Positions 1 through 8,879 are shown, counted from the first letter of the stretch. The stretch is DNA of 64,000 nt from Flavobacterium pectinovorum (GCF_006438875.1 NZ_RCZH01000005.1:62001-126000); one strand, 5' to 3'. Program-made: numbers and translations. Notes: generated by a model not told the origin, from the letters alone.

Positions 1-2063
1 CATTTCCATTTTACAATTGCAGAACGACCACCAATTGGGTTGGCAGATCCGTGAAGTAATTGCGAGATTGTTACGCCTCCGGCAAGATCCCGGTATATAT
101 TAATGTCTTCAGAGTTTACGACATCCTGAATCGTAACTTCGGCAGTTGAGTTGTGTCCGCTTTCATTTACACCTTTAGAAATCGCGATATGCGAGTGTTC
201 ATCGATAATTCCGCTCGTGATATGTTTTCCTTTTGCATCGATAATAGTTGCAGATGCATCAGAAAGATTTTTGCCAACAGCAGCAATTTTTCCGTTTTTA
301 ATTAAAACATCCGTTTCTGTCAAAACACCTTCTTTTTCGTTTGTCCAAACCGTAGCATTTTTGAATAATAAAGTCTGAGCTGTTAGTTTTTTAGAATCAC
401 CAAAAGCGACGTTCGGGAAAGTTGTCGGTACAATTGGATTTGGTTTGTCTACTTTAGTAGAATCTTTTACAGCAACAAATGCGCTTGTTTTTAAAGCCGT
501 CCAAACTAATTCATCTCCGTTTGCTACTACCGCTTTTCCCGATAATTTTTCCGGTTTTTCGATAAATCCGGTTAAGCGTGCAAAATTACCTTTGATCGTA
601 TCTGCAGGTTTTATCAATAGCGAAATCCAATTTTTAGAAACGGCAAAAGTGCTGTTTACTTTTTTAGTATCAACGGTAGTAATTTCAGATTTTGGAGCGT
701 CAGCAGTTCCGTCAATTTTCCATTTATAAGTATCTTTTCCAACCGTTAAATCGTAGTTACCACGAATATCTTTTGCGTTAACATCGTTCACAACATATTT
801 GGTTCCTTGTACCCAGTTTTCGTATAAAATAGTTTTCTCGTCGAAAATTTCACCGGATGTAATTACAAAATTGGCATAGCTGCCTGTTTTTAAACTTCCT
901 ATTTCATTGCTTTTTCCTAAAAGAGCTGCAGGAATTGTAGTCAAAGCCTCTAAAGCTTTTGTTTTATCAAAACCATATTTAATAGCTTTCAATAAATTAG
1001 GTTTAAAATCCTCTGTCTTTTTTAATTTATCAGTCGTTAAGGCAAAAACAATTCCGTTGTCCGAAAGTACTTTTAAATTTGTTGGCGCCTGATTCCAGAA
1101 ACGCATATCTGCCAATTCGATTTGGTTTGATAAATACGGATTCGAAACATCATAAGCTTCAGGAAAACTTACCGGAATAATATATTTAGCATTAGTATTT
1201 TTGATTTCTTCGATTCTTTCAAATTCATTTCCGCTTCCTTTTAGAATGTAGGTTAAACCAAATTCTTTAGCAATTTTTGAAGCTCTTAAGCTATTTAGTT
1301 TGTCTTCTGAAGCAAAAATCTGAACTAATTTTTCATTGTTTGCCAAAGCTTCCAATGATAAATCTTTAGTTTCAAAATTCCCTTTTTTGTACCAATCCAA
1401 GTCTAAATACATTTGGCGAAGCAAAGCCATCATACCCATTAATGAGCTTGGATAAGCTTGATTTGTGAGCGCACTTCTTGTAAATGCAAAGTGATTGGTA
1501 ACTTTATTAGCGATAATTCGTTTATTATTTTCGGAATTGTTTAGGGCAACTAAAATTCCGGTTCCTTGCGCAACTCCGTCTGGAATATGAGTGCCAACAA
1601 CTCCAAAACCGGCTTTTAATAATTCTTCGGCCTTTGGTTGATCGTATTTAAAAGTCTCATAAGTATTTATTTCCGGACGAATACTTTCGTTCCAGTAATA
1701 ACCAACTCTTTTTGTATCATACAAAGGATCCTGATCAGGTCTGGAATTGTTTTTTGGTTTTTCGACCCCAAAACTAGTATAGATATCTATAAAGGATGGA
1801 TAAATTGTTTTTCCTGCAAGATCAATTGCGATACTGTTTTTTGGGATTGCAATATTATTTCCAACGGCAACCACTTTGCCATCCTGAATTAGTAATGTTC
1901 CTTTTTCGATTTTTTGAGTTGGGGTAACATAAATCGTTGCATTGGTAAAAACTGTGTAATTCTTGTTTTTGTTTTGTACACTTTCATTAACAGGGAAATA
2001 TTCCTGAGCGTACGTTTTTGTTAAAAAAACACTCAAAAAGAGTAGGAGTAGGGCTTTTTTCAT
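1..2063 (-). CDS. Secreted amidohydrolase, two tandem amidohydrolase-like halves (3' end beyond window)
   Basis: Reads leftward from the ATG at 2063 and is still open at base 1, so about 687 residues are visible and the C-terminus is missing. It begins with a Sec signal peptide of about 20 residues (MKK followed by a Leu-rich core, ending in AYAQ-like TYAQ). Two similar halves follow. Each has the beta-strand start of an imidazolonepropionase/dihydroorotase-type amidohydrolase (an ATIYV- or ATVWT-type strand, then G-K-I/V-A-V-G). In the second half the metal site reads D-E-H-S-H. In the first half the same place reads D-I-Y-T-S, so that half has probably lost its metal and is structural. Substrate unknown; such secreted flavobacterial proteins are usually annotated as amidohydrolase or dipeptidase-like. 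Family is confident, exact activity is not. Confidence 0.85.
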   Translation of the reverse strand, partial: MKKALLLLFLSVFLTKTYAQEYFPVNESVQNKNKNYTVFTNATIYVTPTQKIEKGTLLIQDGKVVAVGNNIAIPKNSIAIDLAGKTIYPSFIDIYTSFGVEKPKNNSRPDQDPLYDTKRVGYYWNESIRPEINTYETFKYDQPKAEELLKAGFGVVGTHIPDGVAQGTGILVALNNSENNKRIIANKVTNHFAFTRSALTNQAYPSSLMGMMALLRQMYLDLDWYKKGNFETKDLSLEALANNEKLVQIFASEDKLNSLRASKIAKEFGLTYILKGSGNEFERIEEIKNTNAKYIIPVSFPEAYDVSNPYLSNQIELADMRFWNQAPTNLKVLSDNGIVFALTTDKLKKTEDFKPNLLKAIKYGFDKTKALEALTTIPAALLGKSNEIGSLKTGSYANFVITSGEIFDEKTILYENWVQGTKYVVNDVNAKDIRGNYDLTVGKDTYKWKIDGTADAPKSEITTVDTKKVNSTFAVSKNWISLLIKPADTIKGNFARLTGFIEKPEKLSGKAVVANGDELVWTALKTSAFVAVKDSTKVDKPNPIVPTTFPNVAFGDSKKLTAQTLLFKNATVWTNEKEGVLTETDVLIKNGKIAAVGKNLSDASATIIDAKGKHITSGIIDEHSHIAISKGVNESGHNSTAEVTIQDVVNSEDINIYRDLAGGVTISQLLHGSANPIGGRSAIVKWK

Positions 2064-2192
2064 AGGTTATTTGCAAATTTGTTGCTAAAAATATGAAATA
2101 TATGTTATCTAAAATTCTTTTTTTTGAATGATTTTTCTTTATTTAGATGATTTTTTAACTAACCCACTGATAAGTAGTACTTAGAGAATATT

Positions 2193-3167
2193 ATGAAAGA
2201 TAATAATACAATTAAATGGGGAATTATTGGCTTAGGGAATATTGCAAATCAATTTGTTGCCGATTTATTACGCGTAAAAGATGCCGAGTTAAACGCTGTT
2301 GCTTCGAGAAACAAGCATGAAGCATTAGGATTTGCAGTGAGGTATAATTGCCGTAAATCTTATGGCTCTTATGAAGAGCTTTTTAAAGACTCTGAGGTTG
2401 ATATTGTCTACATCGCAACTCCTCACGATTCGCATGCCGAATTATCTATAAAAGCATTAGAATACGGGAAACATGTTTTATGCGAAAAGCCAATCGCGCT
2501 TTCGTATAAAGACGCAATGCGAATGGTTGAAGCCTCAAGAAAACATAACAAATTTTTTATGGAAGCATTCTGGACGCGATTTATTCCGTCAGTTAAGGAG
2601 GCTTTAGAAAAAGTAAATCAAGGAATAATTGGGGATATAAAATACGTTAAAGCCGATTTTGCTTTTTATGCAGATGAAAAAAAGGGAGGAAGGCTTTTTG
2701 ATAAAAATCTTGGCGGAGGAGCTTTATTTGATATTGGCGTATATCCGTTATTCCTGTCTTATCTATTATTAGGTATTCCGAAAGAAATTATTGCAAAATC
2801 AATCTATAATGAAAACGGAATCGATTTACAAACTTCCATGATTTTGCAATATGAAAATGCACAATCGATTTTGCATGCTTCAATAGTTTCAGAATCAGAT
2901 ATGAAAGCAACAATAAGCGGAACAAAAGGTCATATTCAGCTTAATTCTCCATGGTTTGCCGCCAATGGATATTCTGTTGTTAAAGAAGAAAAGGAAACCA
3001 ATTTTAGTTTACCAAATCTTGGAAAAGGATATACATACGAAGTAACTGAATGTAATAATTGCATCAGAAACAATCAGATTGAAAGTGAGCTTTGGTCACA
3101 TCAGAATAGTTTGGATTTGAGTAAAATAGTGGAGGAAATAAAAAATCAAATTGGGTTGGAGTTTTAG
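2193..3167 (+). CDS. Gfo/Idh/MocA family NAD(P)-dependent oxidoreductase
   Basis: 324 residues, the normal length for the family. The Rossmann nucleotide-binding loop GIIGLGNIA is at residues 10-18, the catalytic-loop motif EKP at 98-100, and the C-terminal-domain signature GGGALFDIGVYPL around residue 175. It most resembles the dihydrodiol dehydrogenase-like branch, which oxidises or reduces sugars and related polyols; the substrate cannot be told. It is divergent from the amidohydrolase at 2063, with 129 bases between the two starts. The last 19 codons reappear at 4044-4100 behind the next two genes, see that entry. Confidence 0.92.
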   Translation: MKDNNTIKWGIIGLGNIANQFVADLLRVKDAELNAVASRNKHEALGFAVRYNCRKSYGSYEELFKDSEVDIVYIATPHDSHAELSIKALEYGKHVLCEKPIALSYKDAMRMVEASRKHNKFFMEAFWTRFIPSVKEALEKVNQGIIGDIKYVKADFAFYADEKKGGRLFDKNLGGGALFDIGVYPLFLSYLLLGIPKEIIAKSIYNENGIDLQTSMILQYENAQSILHASIVSESDMKATISGTKGHIQLNSPWFAANGYSVVKEEKETNFSLPNLGKGYTYEVTECNNCIRNNQIESELWSHQNSLDLSKIVEEIKNQIGLEF

Positions 3168-3219
3168 AAAATTATATATTTGAAGCTAAATAATAGTTGA
3201 TTTTATTACAGATAAAGAT

Positions 3220-3612
3220 ATGATTAAGAAAACAGAATTTCTTGCAAATAAAATAAATCAGTTTATTGAGAAATACGGAGAAGTACCTCCTCATTGGATT
3301 TTCAAACCAGACTCACATCCTTATAGTATTTTTTGGAGAATAGGAAGTGGTAATGAATTTTGTGACTGTTTTGCTATTTGGTTTGAAGAAAATTGTAAAA
3401 CAACTGAAGAAAGAATCGATTATTTTAAGAAATATACTCCACCGCCAAGATGGTTAGCAGCAGTAATAGATAATATCTGGGATCTGGAAGGATGGAATGA
3501 ACCATTTTTTGATTATACACCATATTTAAAAAAACTCGAGGGACTTGAGTTTACAGGAACATCTGAATATGAACAAGATTTAGATGATGAAAAATGGTTA
3601 GATAAAGAATAA
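3220..3612 (+). CDS. Hypothetical protein, 130 aa
   Basis: Not recognised. 130 residues, rich in aromatic residues (several Trp, Tyr and Phe) and acidic at the C-terminus, with no signal peptide or membrane segment, so probably cytoplasmic. Features seen: a PPHWIFKPDSHPY stretch near residue 23, two close Cys at residues 48 and 50, and PPPRWLAAV around residue 75. It sits 52 bases after the oxidoreductase and 21 bases before the next ORF, so the two small genes are probably co-transcribed. The size, composition and cassette-like position resemble immunity-type accessory proteins, but that is inference only. Confidence 0.7.
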   Translation: MIKKTEFLANKINQFIEKYGEVPPHWIFKPDSHPYSIFWRIGSGNEFCDCFAIWFEENCKTTEERIDYFKKYTPPPRWLAAVIDNIWDLEGWNEPFFDYTPYLKKLEGLEFTGTSEYEQDLDDEKWLDKE

Positions 3613-3633
3613 AAATATCAAATATTTATTTTT

Positions 3634-4035
3634 GTGAAAGACGAAAGAATTGCTAAAAGGAAAATCATTGAGCAAAATTCATTGGAGTTTAAAACTAAAA
3701 ATCTATCTGAATCTGAAATTTATAGTTTTGAGAAACTTTACAGTTATTTGAATCTGAAGTTAAAGAAACCTATAAATTACGAAGATTTGAATAATTTATG
3801 TTATTCTTTATTTTGTACGATAGACATTCTTCCTGAAAATTTGCAATTTTTAAAAATCACAAAGAAGGTTTTGGCATTAATACGTACAGAAATTTTAACT
3901 GAAAACTTCAATGAATTTATTGAGTTAGATGATAGTATAAATGAAGAATATTGGATTGAGCAAATTCGCAAATCAATGATAAACGATATTTGGCCGAACA
4001 TAGAAAACGCCAAAATCTTGCTCGAATCGAATTAA
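3634..4035 (+). CDS. Hypothetical protein, 133 aa, GTG start
   Basis: Not recognised. Opens with GTG at 3634 (KDERIAKRKI follows) after a 21-base gap from the preceding gene. Predicted to be mostly helical and charged, Leu/Ile/Glu-rich, with no export signal. Its stop is followed at once by a degenerate copy of the oxidoreductase tail and a terminator hairpin, so this gene and its neighbour look like a two-gene cassette placed at the 3' end of the oxidoreductase locus. The start codon is the least certain part. Confidence 0.65.
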   Translation: MKDERIAKRKIIEQNSLEFKTKNLSESEIYSFEKLYSYLNLKLKKPINYEDLNNLCYSLFCTIDILPENLQFLKITKKVLALIRTEILTENFNEFIELDDSINEEYWIEQIRKSMINDIWPNIENAKILLESN

Positions 4036-4037
4036 GG

Positions 4038-4106
4038 AAAAACAGTTTGGATTTAAGTAAAATTGTGGAGGATATAAAAACAAAAATAGGGTTAAGTTTT
4101 ACTTAA
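4038..4106 (+). pseudogene. Remnant 3' end of a Gfo/Idh/MocA oxidoreductase gene
   Basis: Bases 4044-4100 align with 3108-3164, the last 19 sense codons of the upstream oxidoreductase, at 46 of 57 positions by eye. The frame is kept: the remnant reads NSLDLSKIVEDIKTKIGLSFT then stop, against NSLDLSKIVEEIKNQIGLEF then stop. Many differences are synonymous or conservative, so this was a coding tail, not a chance match. It marks the right boundary of the inserted two-gene cassette 3220-4035. Confidence 0.8.
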
Positions 4107-4114
4107 CCCTATTT
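4084..4114 (+). terminator. Bidirectional intrinsic terminator
   Basis: Perfect 13-base stem, 4084-4096 with 4102-4114, around a 5-base loop, lying between convergent genes (plus strand to 4035, minus strand ending at 4134). The stem core is ATAGGGTTAAG. The left arm lies inside the oxidoreductase-tail remnant. Confidence 0.75.
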
Positions 4115-4133
4115 AAAATTTAATTACTGTGTT

Positions 4134-4961
4134 TTAATTCAATAATTCTATTATTTCATATTGTTCTGTTATAGTTGCAAGTGAAATTGCAGTATGTCCC
4201 TGAGCCGAAATTGTCTTATCTGCTCCGTTTACTAATAAAAATTTCACAAGATCTGTATGACCTCTTTCAGCGGCTCTGTGCAATGCCGTAAATCCTCTAT
4301 CGTCCTGAACATTTATAAGGGCTCCATAATCCAGAAGAAGTTTTACTTTATCCATTTTATTCGATTGTACAGCATTCATTATAGGTGTAGCACCTTCATG
4401 CGTTAATCCGTTTGGATCCGCTCCTAATTCTAATAATTTTGTCATGGAATCAATACTTTCCGGAGCGATTGACCAATGCAATGGAGCTAATCCGTCTCCG
4501 GCTAAGGCATTTAAATTTGTTCCTTTATAAAATTCGTCTTCAATTTCTTTTATTTCTCCGCGGGCAACAGCTATATGTAGTAAAGAATGTGTACGCAATG
4601 GCGAATCAGAAACAGGCAAAAAATCAGTAGTAAAGATTCCTAATTGCCCCATATTTCCGTAAGTCGAAAATGCCCATTTACTTGCACGATCTGTATCGTT
4701 TTCGAATTCAACGGGGATTGGAGCAGGAATAATTTCTCCTATCGAATGACTAATTAAAATAAAATTAAGAATAGCTTTTGTAAATTCCGGACTTTCATCT
4801 TCTGTAAATTCACCTGTAATAGATTCTACAATAAGTTGGTTGTCTTTTTGAATGGTCTTGGCAACTACCAAAACTTCTCTCAACCAGCTTCGAATGAAAA
4901 TTAGAAATTCTCCATCAAAATAAACCGCCCATTTATTTTCCATTGTATCAGGTGTAAACAA
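4134..4961 (-). CDS. Ankyrin-repeat protein, 3' part of a frameshifted gene
   Basis: 275 residues from the first in-frame ATG. The C-terminal half carries four ankyrin repeats from about residue 125: SLLHIAVARGE, APLHWSIAPES, TPIMNAVQSNKMDKVKLLL, and TALHRAAERGHTDLVKFLL; ankyrin repeats mediate protein-protein contacts. The N-terminal half (about 120 residues) is unrecognised. The reading frame stays open upstream of 4961 to about 5045 (PGVLFTPDT precedes MENKW), and the 5033-5380 ORF continues into it if one base is added to the 6-base run at 5040-5045. The true gene is therefore 4134-5380, and the ATG at 4961 is probably internal. Confidence 0.8.
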   Translation of the reverse strand: MFTPDTMENKWAVYFDGEFLIFIRSWLREVLVVAKTIQKDNQLIVESITGEFTEDESPEFTKAILNFILISHSIGEIIPAPIPVEFENDTDRASKWAFSTYGNMGQLGIFTTDFLPVSDSPLRTHSLLHIAVARGEIKEIEDEFYKGTNLNALAGDGLAPLHWSIAPESIDSMTKLLELGADPNGLTHEGATPIMNAVQSNKMDKVKLLLDYGALINVQDDRGFTALHRAAERGHTDLVKFLLVNGADKTISAQGHTAISLATITEQYEIIELLN

Positions 4962-5032
4962 AACTCCGGGATAAAGTGCCTGATCAATTTTAAACGAAAT
5001 ATTTGCAGCTATAGTTTTTGTGTTTTTGGGTC

Positions 5033-5380
5033 TTATACCAAAAAAGAAGTACCGCTTTCACCACCATAAGAAATTGCATTCATCGCCATTTGTTGATTTG
5101 CTGAAGTAGAAATCATGGTTTGACTAAAAGGACGCAGATCTAAAAGGTGGTATCCCCAAGGGTTTTCTGCTGCTGCGATCCAGGATAATTTTATTTCATC
5201 AGATGATTCTTCGATGTGTTCTTCTTCCTGTTCAATTTTCTGTTCTGGTGGTTGCTGTATTTTTATTTCTGTTTTTTGTTCTTCTCTCTGTTCTACTCTC
5301 TGTTCTTCTGGTTGTTGTAGTTTTTGCTCTTCTTTTTGTTCTGCTTTATTTTTTCCGAAAAGTTTTTTAAAAAATGACAT
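5033..5380 (-). CDS. 5' part of the frameshifted ankyrin-repeat gene; Glu/Gln-rich N-terminus
   Basis: 115 residues. MSFFKKLFGKNK is followed by about 45 residues of low-complexity EEQ/PEEQ repeats, then an ordered stretch (KLSWIAAAENPWG...LDLRPFSQ). The ORF ends at a TAA immediately after a run of six T on the coding strand (5040-5045 on the plus strand as A). Shifting one base there continues without a stop (FFGIRPKNTKT...) into the ankyrin ORF 4134-4961. The sequence at the break is a perfect X-XXY-YYZ slippery heptamer (T TTT TTG) in frame, but a simple one-base deletion or a sequencing error is the more likely cause. Confidence 0.7.
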   Translation of the reverse strand: MSFFKKLFGKNKAEQKEEQKLQQPEEQRVEQREEQKTEIKIQQPPEQKIEQEEEHIEESSDEIKLSWIAAAENPWGYHLLDLRPFSQTMISTSANQQMAMNAISYGGESGTSFLV

Positions 5381-5585
5381 GTTTTTTAGGTTTTGATTGA
5401 TATAAAATTTAGGTCTTGGAAAAACGAATATAGCAATTAAATACTATAATCAACTTTAGGATAAAATTTATTAAAATTAATTTAAAGGTTAAATCATAAA
5501 AACATATAAAGAAAGAAAATATTTACAAAAAATGATGTTTTGTTTTCTTAATTAGATATATTTACATTCTTGATAAAGATTGATT

Positions 5586-7121
5586 ATGTTAGTAAAAGTT
5601 TACGGAAGTGCTGTTTTTGGAGTCGAAGCGACAACAATTACAATTGAAGTTCATATGGATAAAGGTATTGGTTATCATCTAGTTGGATTGCCGGATAGTG
5701 CGATTAAAGAAAGTAGTTTCAGAATTGCCGCTGCCCTAAAAAACAACGGATTAAGTTTGCCTGGAAAACGAATTACAATCAATATGGCTCCTGCCGATCT
5801 TCGAAAAGAAGGTTCTGCCTATGATTTGCCTTTGGCAATGGGAATATTAGTGGGTTCAGATCAGATCAAAGCACCGGAAATCGAAAAGTATGTTATTATG
5901 GGCGAACTTTCATTAGACGGGAGCTTACAGCCTATTCGTGGCGCTTTGCCAATTGCTATAAAAGCAAAAGAAGAAGGTTATATTGGGTTTTTTCTACCTA
6001 TTCAAAATGTAAAAGAAGCGGCAATCGTCACCGGATTAAATGTTTATGGAGTTGAAAAGTTGCAAGAAGTAATTGATTTTTTTGCAGGAAAAGGAACACT
6101 CGAACCAACGGTTATTGATACACGTGCAGAATTTTACAAAACACTGGATTTTCCAGAATTCGATTTTTCAGACGTTCGTGGACAAGAAAGTATAAAACGC
6201 TGTATGGAAATTGCGGCTGCTGGAGGACATAATATTATTTTGATTGGTCCGCCCGGAGCAGGAAAAACAATGCTTGCCAAAAGAGTACCAAGTATTTTGC
6301 CGCCAATGACTTTGCGAGAAGCATTAGAAACAACTAAAATTCATAGCGTTGCAGGGAAATTAAAAGAAGTAGGATTAATGAATCAGCGGCCATTTCGAAG
6401 TCCGCATCACACAATTTCAAATGTGGCACTTGTTGGCGGAGGCAGTTATCCACAGCCTGGTGAGATTTCGATGGCACACAATGGTGTTTTATTTCTGGAC
6501 GAATTGCCGGAATTCAAACGCGATGTTCTCGAAGTAATGCGTCAGCCATTAGAAGATCGTGAAGTCACTATTTCGCGCGCAAAATTTACCGTTACTTACC
6601 CATCTTCATTTATGCTGGTTGCAAGTATGAATCCAAGTCCAAGTGGTTTTTTTAATGATCCAAGTCAGCCCAATACTTCATCGCCACACGAAATGCAGCG
6701 TTATTTAAGTAAAATTTCAGGGCCATTACTGGATAGAATTGATATTCATATTGAGGTAACTCCGGTTCCTTTTGAAAAACTGGCCGACGATCAAAAAGCA
6801 GAAAGTAGTGTCGAAATTCGAAAGCGTGTCACAGCGGCACGAGAAATTCAAACCAAGCGTTTTGAAGAAATAGAAAACATACATTACAATGCTCAAATGA
6901 GCAGTAAGTTGATTCGCGAATATTGTGCCCTCGACGATCAATCCAAACAATTGCTCAAAACTGCGATGGAACGTCTTAACCTTTCGGCAAGAGCTTATGA
7001 CAGAATCCTGAAAGTTTCCAGAACAATTGCTGATCTGGATGCATCACCAACGGTAATTTCACAACACATTGCCGAAGCTATTCAATACAGAAGTCTGGAT
7101 CGTGATGGATGGTTAGGGTGA
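5586..7121 (+). CDS. YifB/ComM family Mg-chelatase-like AAA+ ATPase
   Basis: 511 residues from the ATG at 5586; the family normally starts MLVKVYGSA, so an upstream TTG at 5580 is not used here. Order of domains: N-terminal Lon-protease-like S5 fold (about 1-170), ChlI-type AAA+ core with Walker A GPPGAGKT near residue 220 and Walker B VLFLDELPEF near 300, then the C-terminal Mg-chelatase lid. ComM-type proteins are hexameric helicases that promote branch migration during natural transformation. The gene is alone, in the opposite orientation to the ankyrin gene 205 bases upstream. Confidence 0.93.
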   Translation: MLVKVYGSAVFGVEATTITIEVHMDKGIGYHLVGLPDSAIKESSFRIAAALKNNGLSLPGKRITINMAPADLRKEGSAYDLPLAMGILVGSDQIKAPEIEKYVIMGELSLDGSLQPIRGALPIAIKAKEEGYIGFFLPIQNVKEAAIVTGLNVYGVEKLQEVIDFFAGKGTLEPTVIDTRAEFYKTLDFPEFDFSDVRGQESIKRCMEIAAAGGHNIILIGPPGAGKTMLAKRVPSILPPMTLREALETTKIHSVAGKLKEVGLMNQRPFRSPHHTISNVALVGGGSYPQPGEISMAHNGVLFLDELPEFKRDVLEVMRQPLEDREVTISRAKFTVTYPSSFMLVASMNPSPSGFFNDPSQPNTSSPHEMQRYLSKISGPLLDRIDIHIEVTPVPFEKLADDQKAESSVEIRKRVTAAREIQTKRFEEIENIHYNAQMSSKLIREYCALDDQSKQLLKTAMERLNLSARAYDRILKVSRTIADLDASPTVISQHIAEAIQYRSLDRDGWLG

Positions 7122-7157
7122 AAATTTTAGATTTTAGACTTTAGATTTTGCCCAATA

Positions 7158-7261
7158 TTGTCATTCCGAGGAACGAGGAATCTCCGCGAGAAACTCCGCA
7201 AAGGAAAGTAATACTCTTTGTCGAGCTACTTGCGGAGATTCCTCGTTCCTCGGAATGACAA
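7158..7261. repeat. Long perfect intergenic palindrome
   Basis: Arms of 30 bases (7158-7187 and 7232-7261) are perfectly complementary around a 44-base spacer. The outer end reads TTGTCATTCCGAGG. It lies between convergent genes (plus-strand YifB ending at 7121 and a minus-strand gene ending at 7302) and could act as a bidirectional transcription barrier. The outer TTGTCATT is shared with the palindromes at 56202 and, in part, 13451. Confidence 0.85.
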
Positions 7262-7301
7262 ATATGATATCAACTTTATAATTTACTTTGCGGTAAAAAC
7301 C

Positions 7302-7676
7302 TTATTCAAATTTTAAGCTGGCATTTCTTGACATAAAATACGAAGTCAGTTTTTTTATTTTGCCGTTTTCCATTTCAAAAACATCACAAAAAACAGCATC
7401 TAAGATATTACCGTTTTTCATGTTTCCTTGTACTGCGCCTTCGGCAATGACAATATCGTTTTCTTCAATTAACCTTATAATTTGAATCGTTGGACTTCCA
7501 ATAAAATTGTCGTTTTCAATTTCTTTATCAAATGCTTCTTTACCAACATGTTGATAAATTCCCGGCATTTCCCAAACAACATCATCAGTAAGACAAGCCA
7601 AAACCCGACCATGATCGCTCACTCTAAATGCTGCCATATATTCGTTTACGGTTTGTTTATTTGGTGTCATATTCAA
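7302..7676 (-). CDS. Nuclear transport factor 2-like (SnoaL) family protein
   Basis: 124 residues with the SnoaL-like/NTF2 cone fold signature: N-terminal helix (VNEYMAAFRVSDHGRVLACLTDDVVWEMPG), then a conserved beta sheet with ENDIVIAEGAV and MENGKIKKLTSYF. These proteins are small isomerases, polyketide cyclases or ligand-binding proteins. No catalytic pair can be assigned with confidence. No signal peptide, so cytoplasmic. Monocistronic or loosely grouped with the following minus-strand genes. Confidence 0.8.
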   Translation of the reverse strand: MNMTPNKQTVNEYMAAFRVSDHGRVLACLTDDVVWEMPGIYQHVGKEAFDKEIENDNFIGSPTIQIIRLIEENDIVIAEGAVQGNMKNGNILDAVFCDVFEMENGKIKKLTSYFMSRNASLKFE

Positions 7677-7727
7677 CTAGTAAATTAGTTTTACTATTTT
7701 AGATATTAGATATAAGAAAGGCGTTTC

Positions 7728-8096
7728 TTATTCAGCATCAGGAATCTTCTTATATTCAAATGTTCCCATTTCTGATGTGATTACACGTTTTTTAGTATCA
7801 AAATAATCGATAGAAGATGTAATTGAAACGCTAGGGTCAACAACTATAAGTTCAGTATTATTTTTAGATAATTTCCATTTTGAATATTGACTGTCACTAC
7901 CAATACGACTTTCAAAATCTCCATTTTCACTAAAAATCTGTAAAACCTGAGTCGTTTTAAACTGCGCTTTAATGTCTTGATTTCGTCCGTTTTTTGTCCA
8001 TTTTACCAATATCCATTTTCCAACGAGTTCTTTTTCTGTTTGTGCAGTTACTGATAAACCAATTAGACAAATAAGGATTAAAATTATTTTTTTCAT
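7728..8096 (-). CDS. Secreted lipocalin-like hypothetical protein
   Basis: About 122 residues from the ATG at 8096 (MKKIILILICLIGLSVTAQ signal peptide); an upstream start two codons earlier is possible. The mature part begins EKELVGKWILVKW, the typical opening of lipocalin-like (DUF) beta-barrel proteins of Bacteroidota, followed by alternating strands. Probably periplasmic or surface; ligand unknown. The same pattern (ELVGKW / QIIGNWKV) is seen in the unrelated-position gene at 49528. Confidence 0.7.
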   Translation of the reverse strand: MKKIILILICLIGLSVTAQTEKELVGKWILVKWTKNGRNQDIKAQFKTTQVLQIFSENGDFESRIGSDSQYSKWKLSKNNTELIVVDPSVSITSSIDYFDTKKRVITSEMGTFEYKKIPDAE

Positions 8097-8145
8097 TACC
8101 ATAATAGATTAAGGGGATTAATAGTAGATTTAGGTTCCTGTAAAG

Positions 8146-8832
8146 TTACTGTTTTTTAGAAATATTCCAAAAACTTATTTTTCTTCTCGTCACAAAACCT
8201 AGTTTCTCGTATAATTTAATAGCTCCAATATTACTTTCGACCACATGTAAATATGGAGTTTTGTTTTGATTTAAAATACTATCGACACAATGTTTTATTA
8301 ATTGTTTGGCGTAACCTTTTCCGGTATGATCCGGATGAGTTATAATGGCGCTAACTTCGGTAAAATCATTCATTTTCATACGTTCGCCCGTGATGGCAAT
8401 CAATTGATTCTCTTTAAATATGCCATAATAATTGCCTAATAAAGGAGTCTTGGTTTTAAAATATCCCGGCTGAACTAAATTCACCAAATACAAAAGCTCT
8501 TCATTGTGTTTTTCAGTAAGCAAAACAATTTCGTTATCAGTCTGAAGATCTATTTGATTGCGTGCAACCATTTGAAGACAAACCAATTCTTTTATAATTT
8601 CTAACGAATCAGTAATTTCAGGTTTTTCGCCAACAATAAAAAAGTTCTCAGTCAGCGATGCGTATTGATTTCCTGCTTTCAAAATGCCATCCGGTTTTAC
8701 AAATCCTCCAAACGGACAATAATCAGGATTATAAAATTTAGTTCCATCATAATTAATCGCAAATTCGCTATGACTTTCGGATAATGAATTCCAAACCGGA
8801 TTGTCTAATTTACTTTCATCTTTATCTTTCAT
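8146..8832 (-). CDS. GNAT family N-acetyltransferase
   Basis: 228 residues. The acetyl-CoA loop HPDHTGKGYAKQL is near residue 170, followed by the last strand-helix LHVVESNIGAIKLYEKLGF. The N-terminal 80 residues are an extra domain typical of the FR47-like subgroup (amino-acid or peptide acetylation). Substrate unknown. It starts 47 bases after the next gene upstream (esterase at 8880), so the two could be in one transcript. Confidence 0.85.
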   Translation of the reverse strand: MKDKDESKLDNPVWNSLSESHSEFAINYDGTKFYNPDYCPFGGFVKPDGILKAGNQYASLTENFFIVGEKPEITDSLEIIKELVCLQMVARNQIDLQTDNEIVLLTEKHNEELLYLVNLVQPGYFKTKTPLLGNYYGIFKENQLIAITGERMKMNDFTEVSAIITHPDHTGKGYAKQLIKHCVDSILNQNKTPYLHVVESNIGAIKLYEKLGFVTRRKISFWNISKKQ

Positions 8833-8879
8833 TACTTTAAAATTCCATTTTCAATAAGTTTATTAACCGATTCATTTTC

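Noticed and set aside
151..1092. Several plus-strand ORFs
   Set aside because: They lie opposite the clear amidohydrolase frame and have no domain of their own.
5214..5396. Plus-strand Cys/Ser-rich ORF
   Set aside because: It is the antisense of the Glu/Gln repeats of the ankyrin gene and would be of very biased composition.
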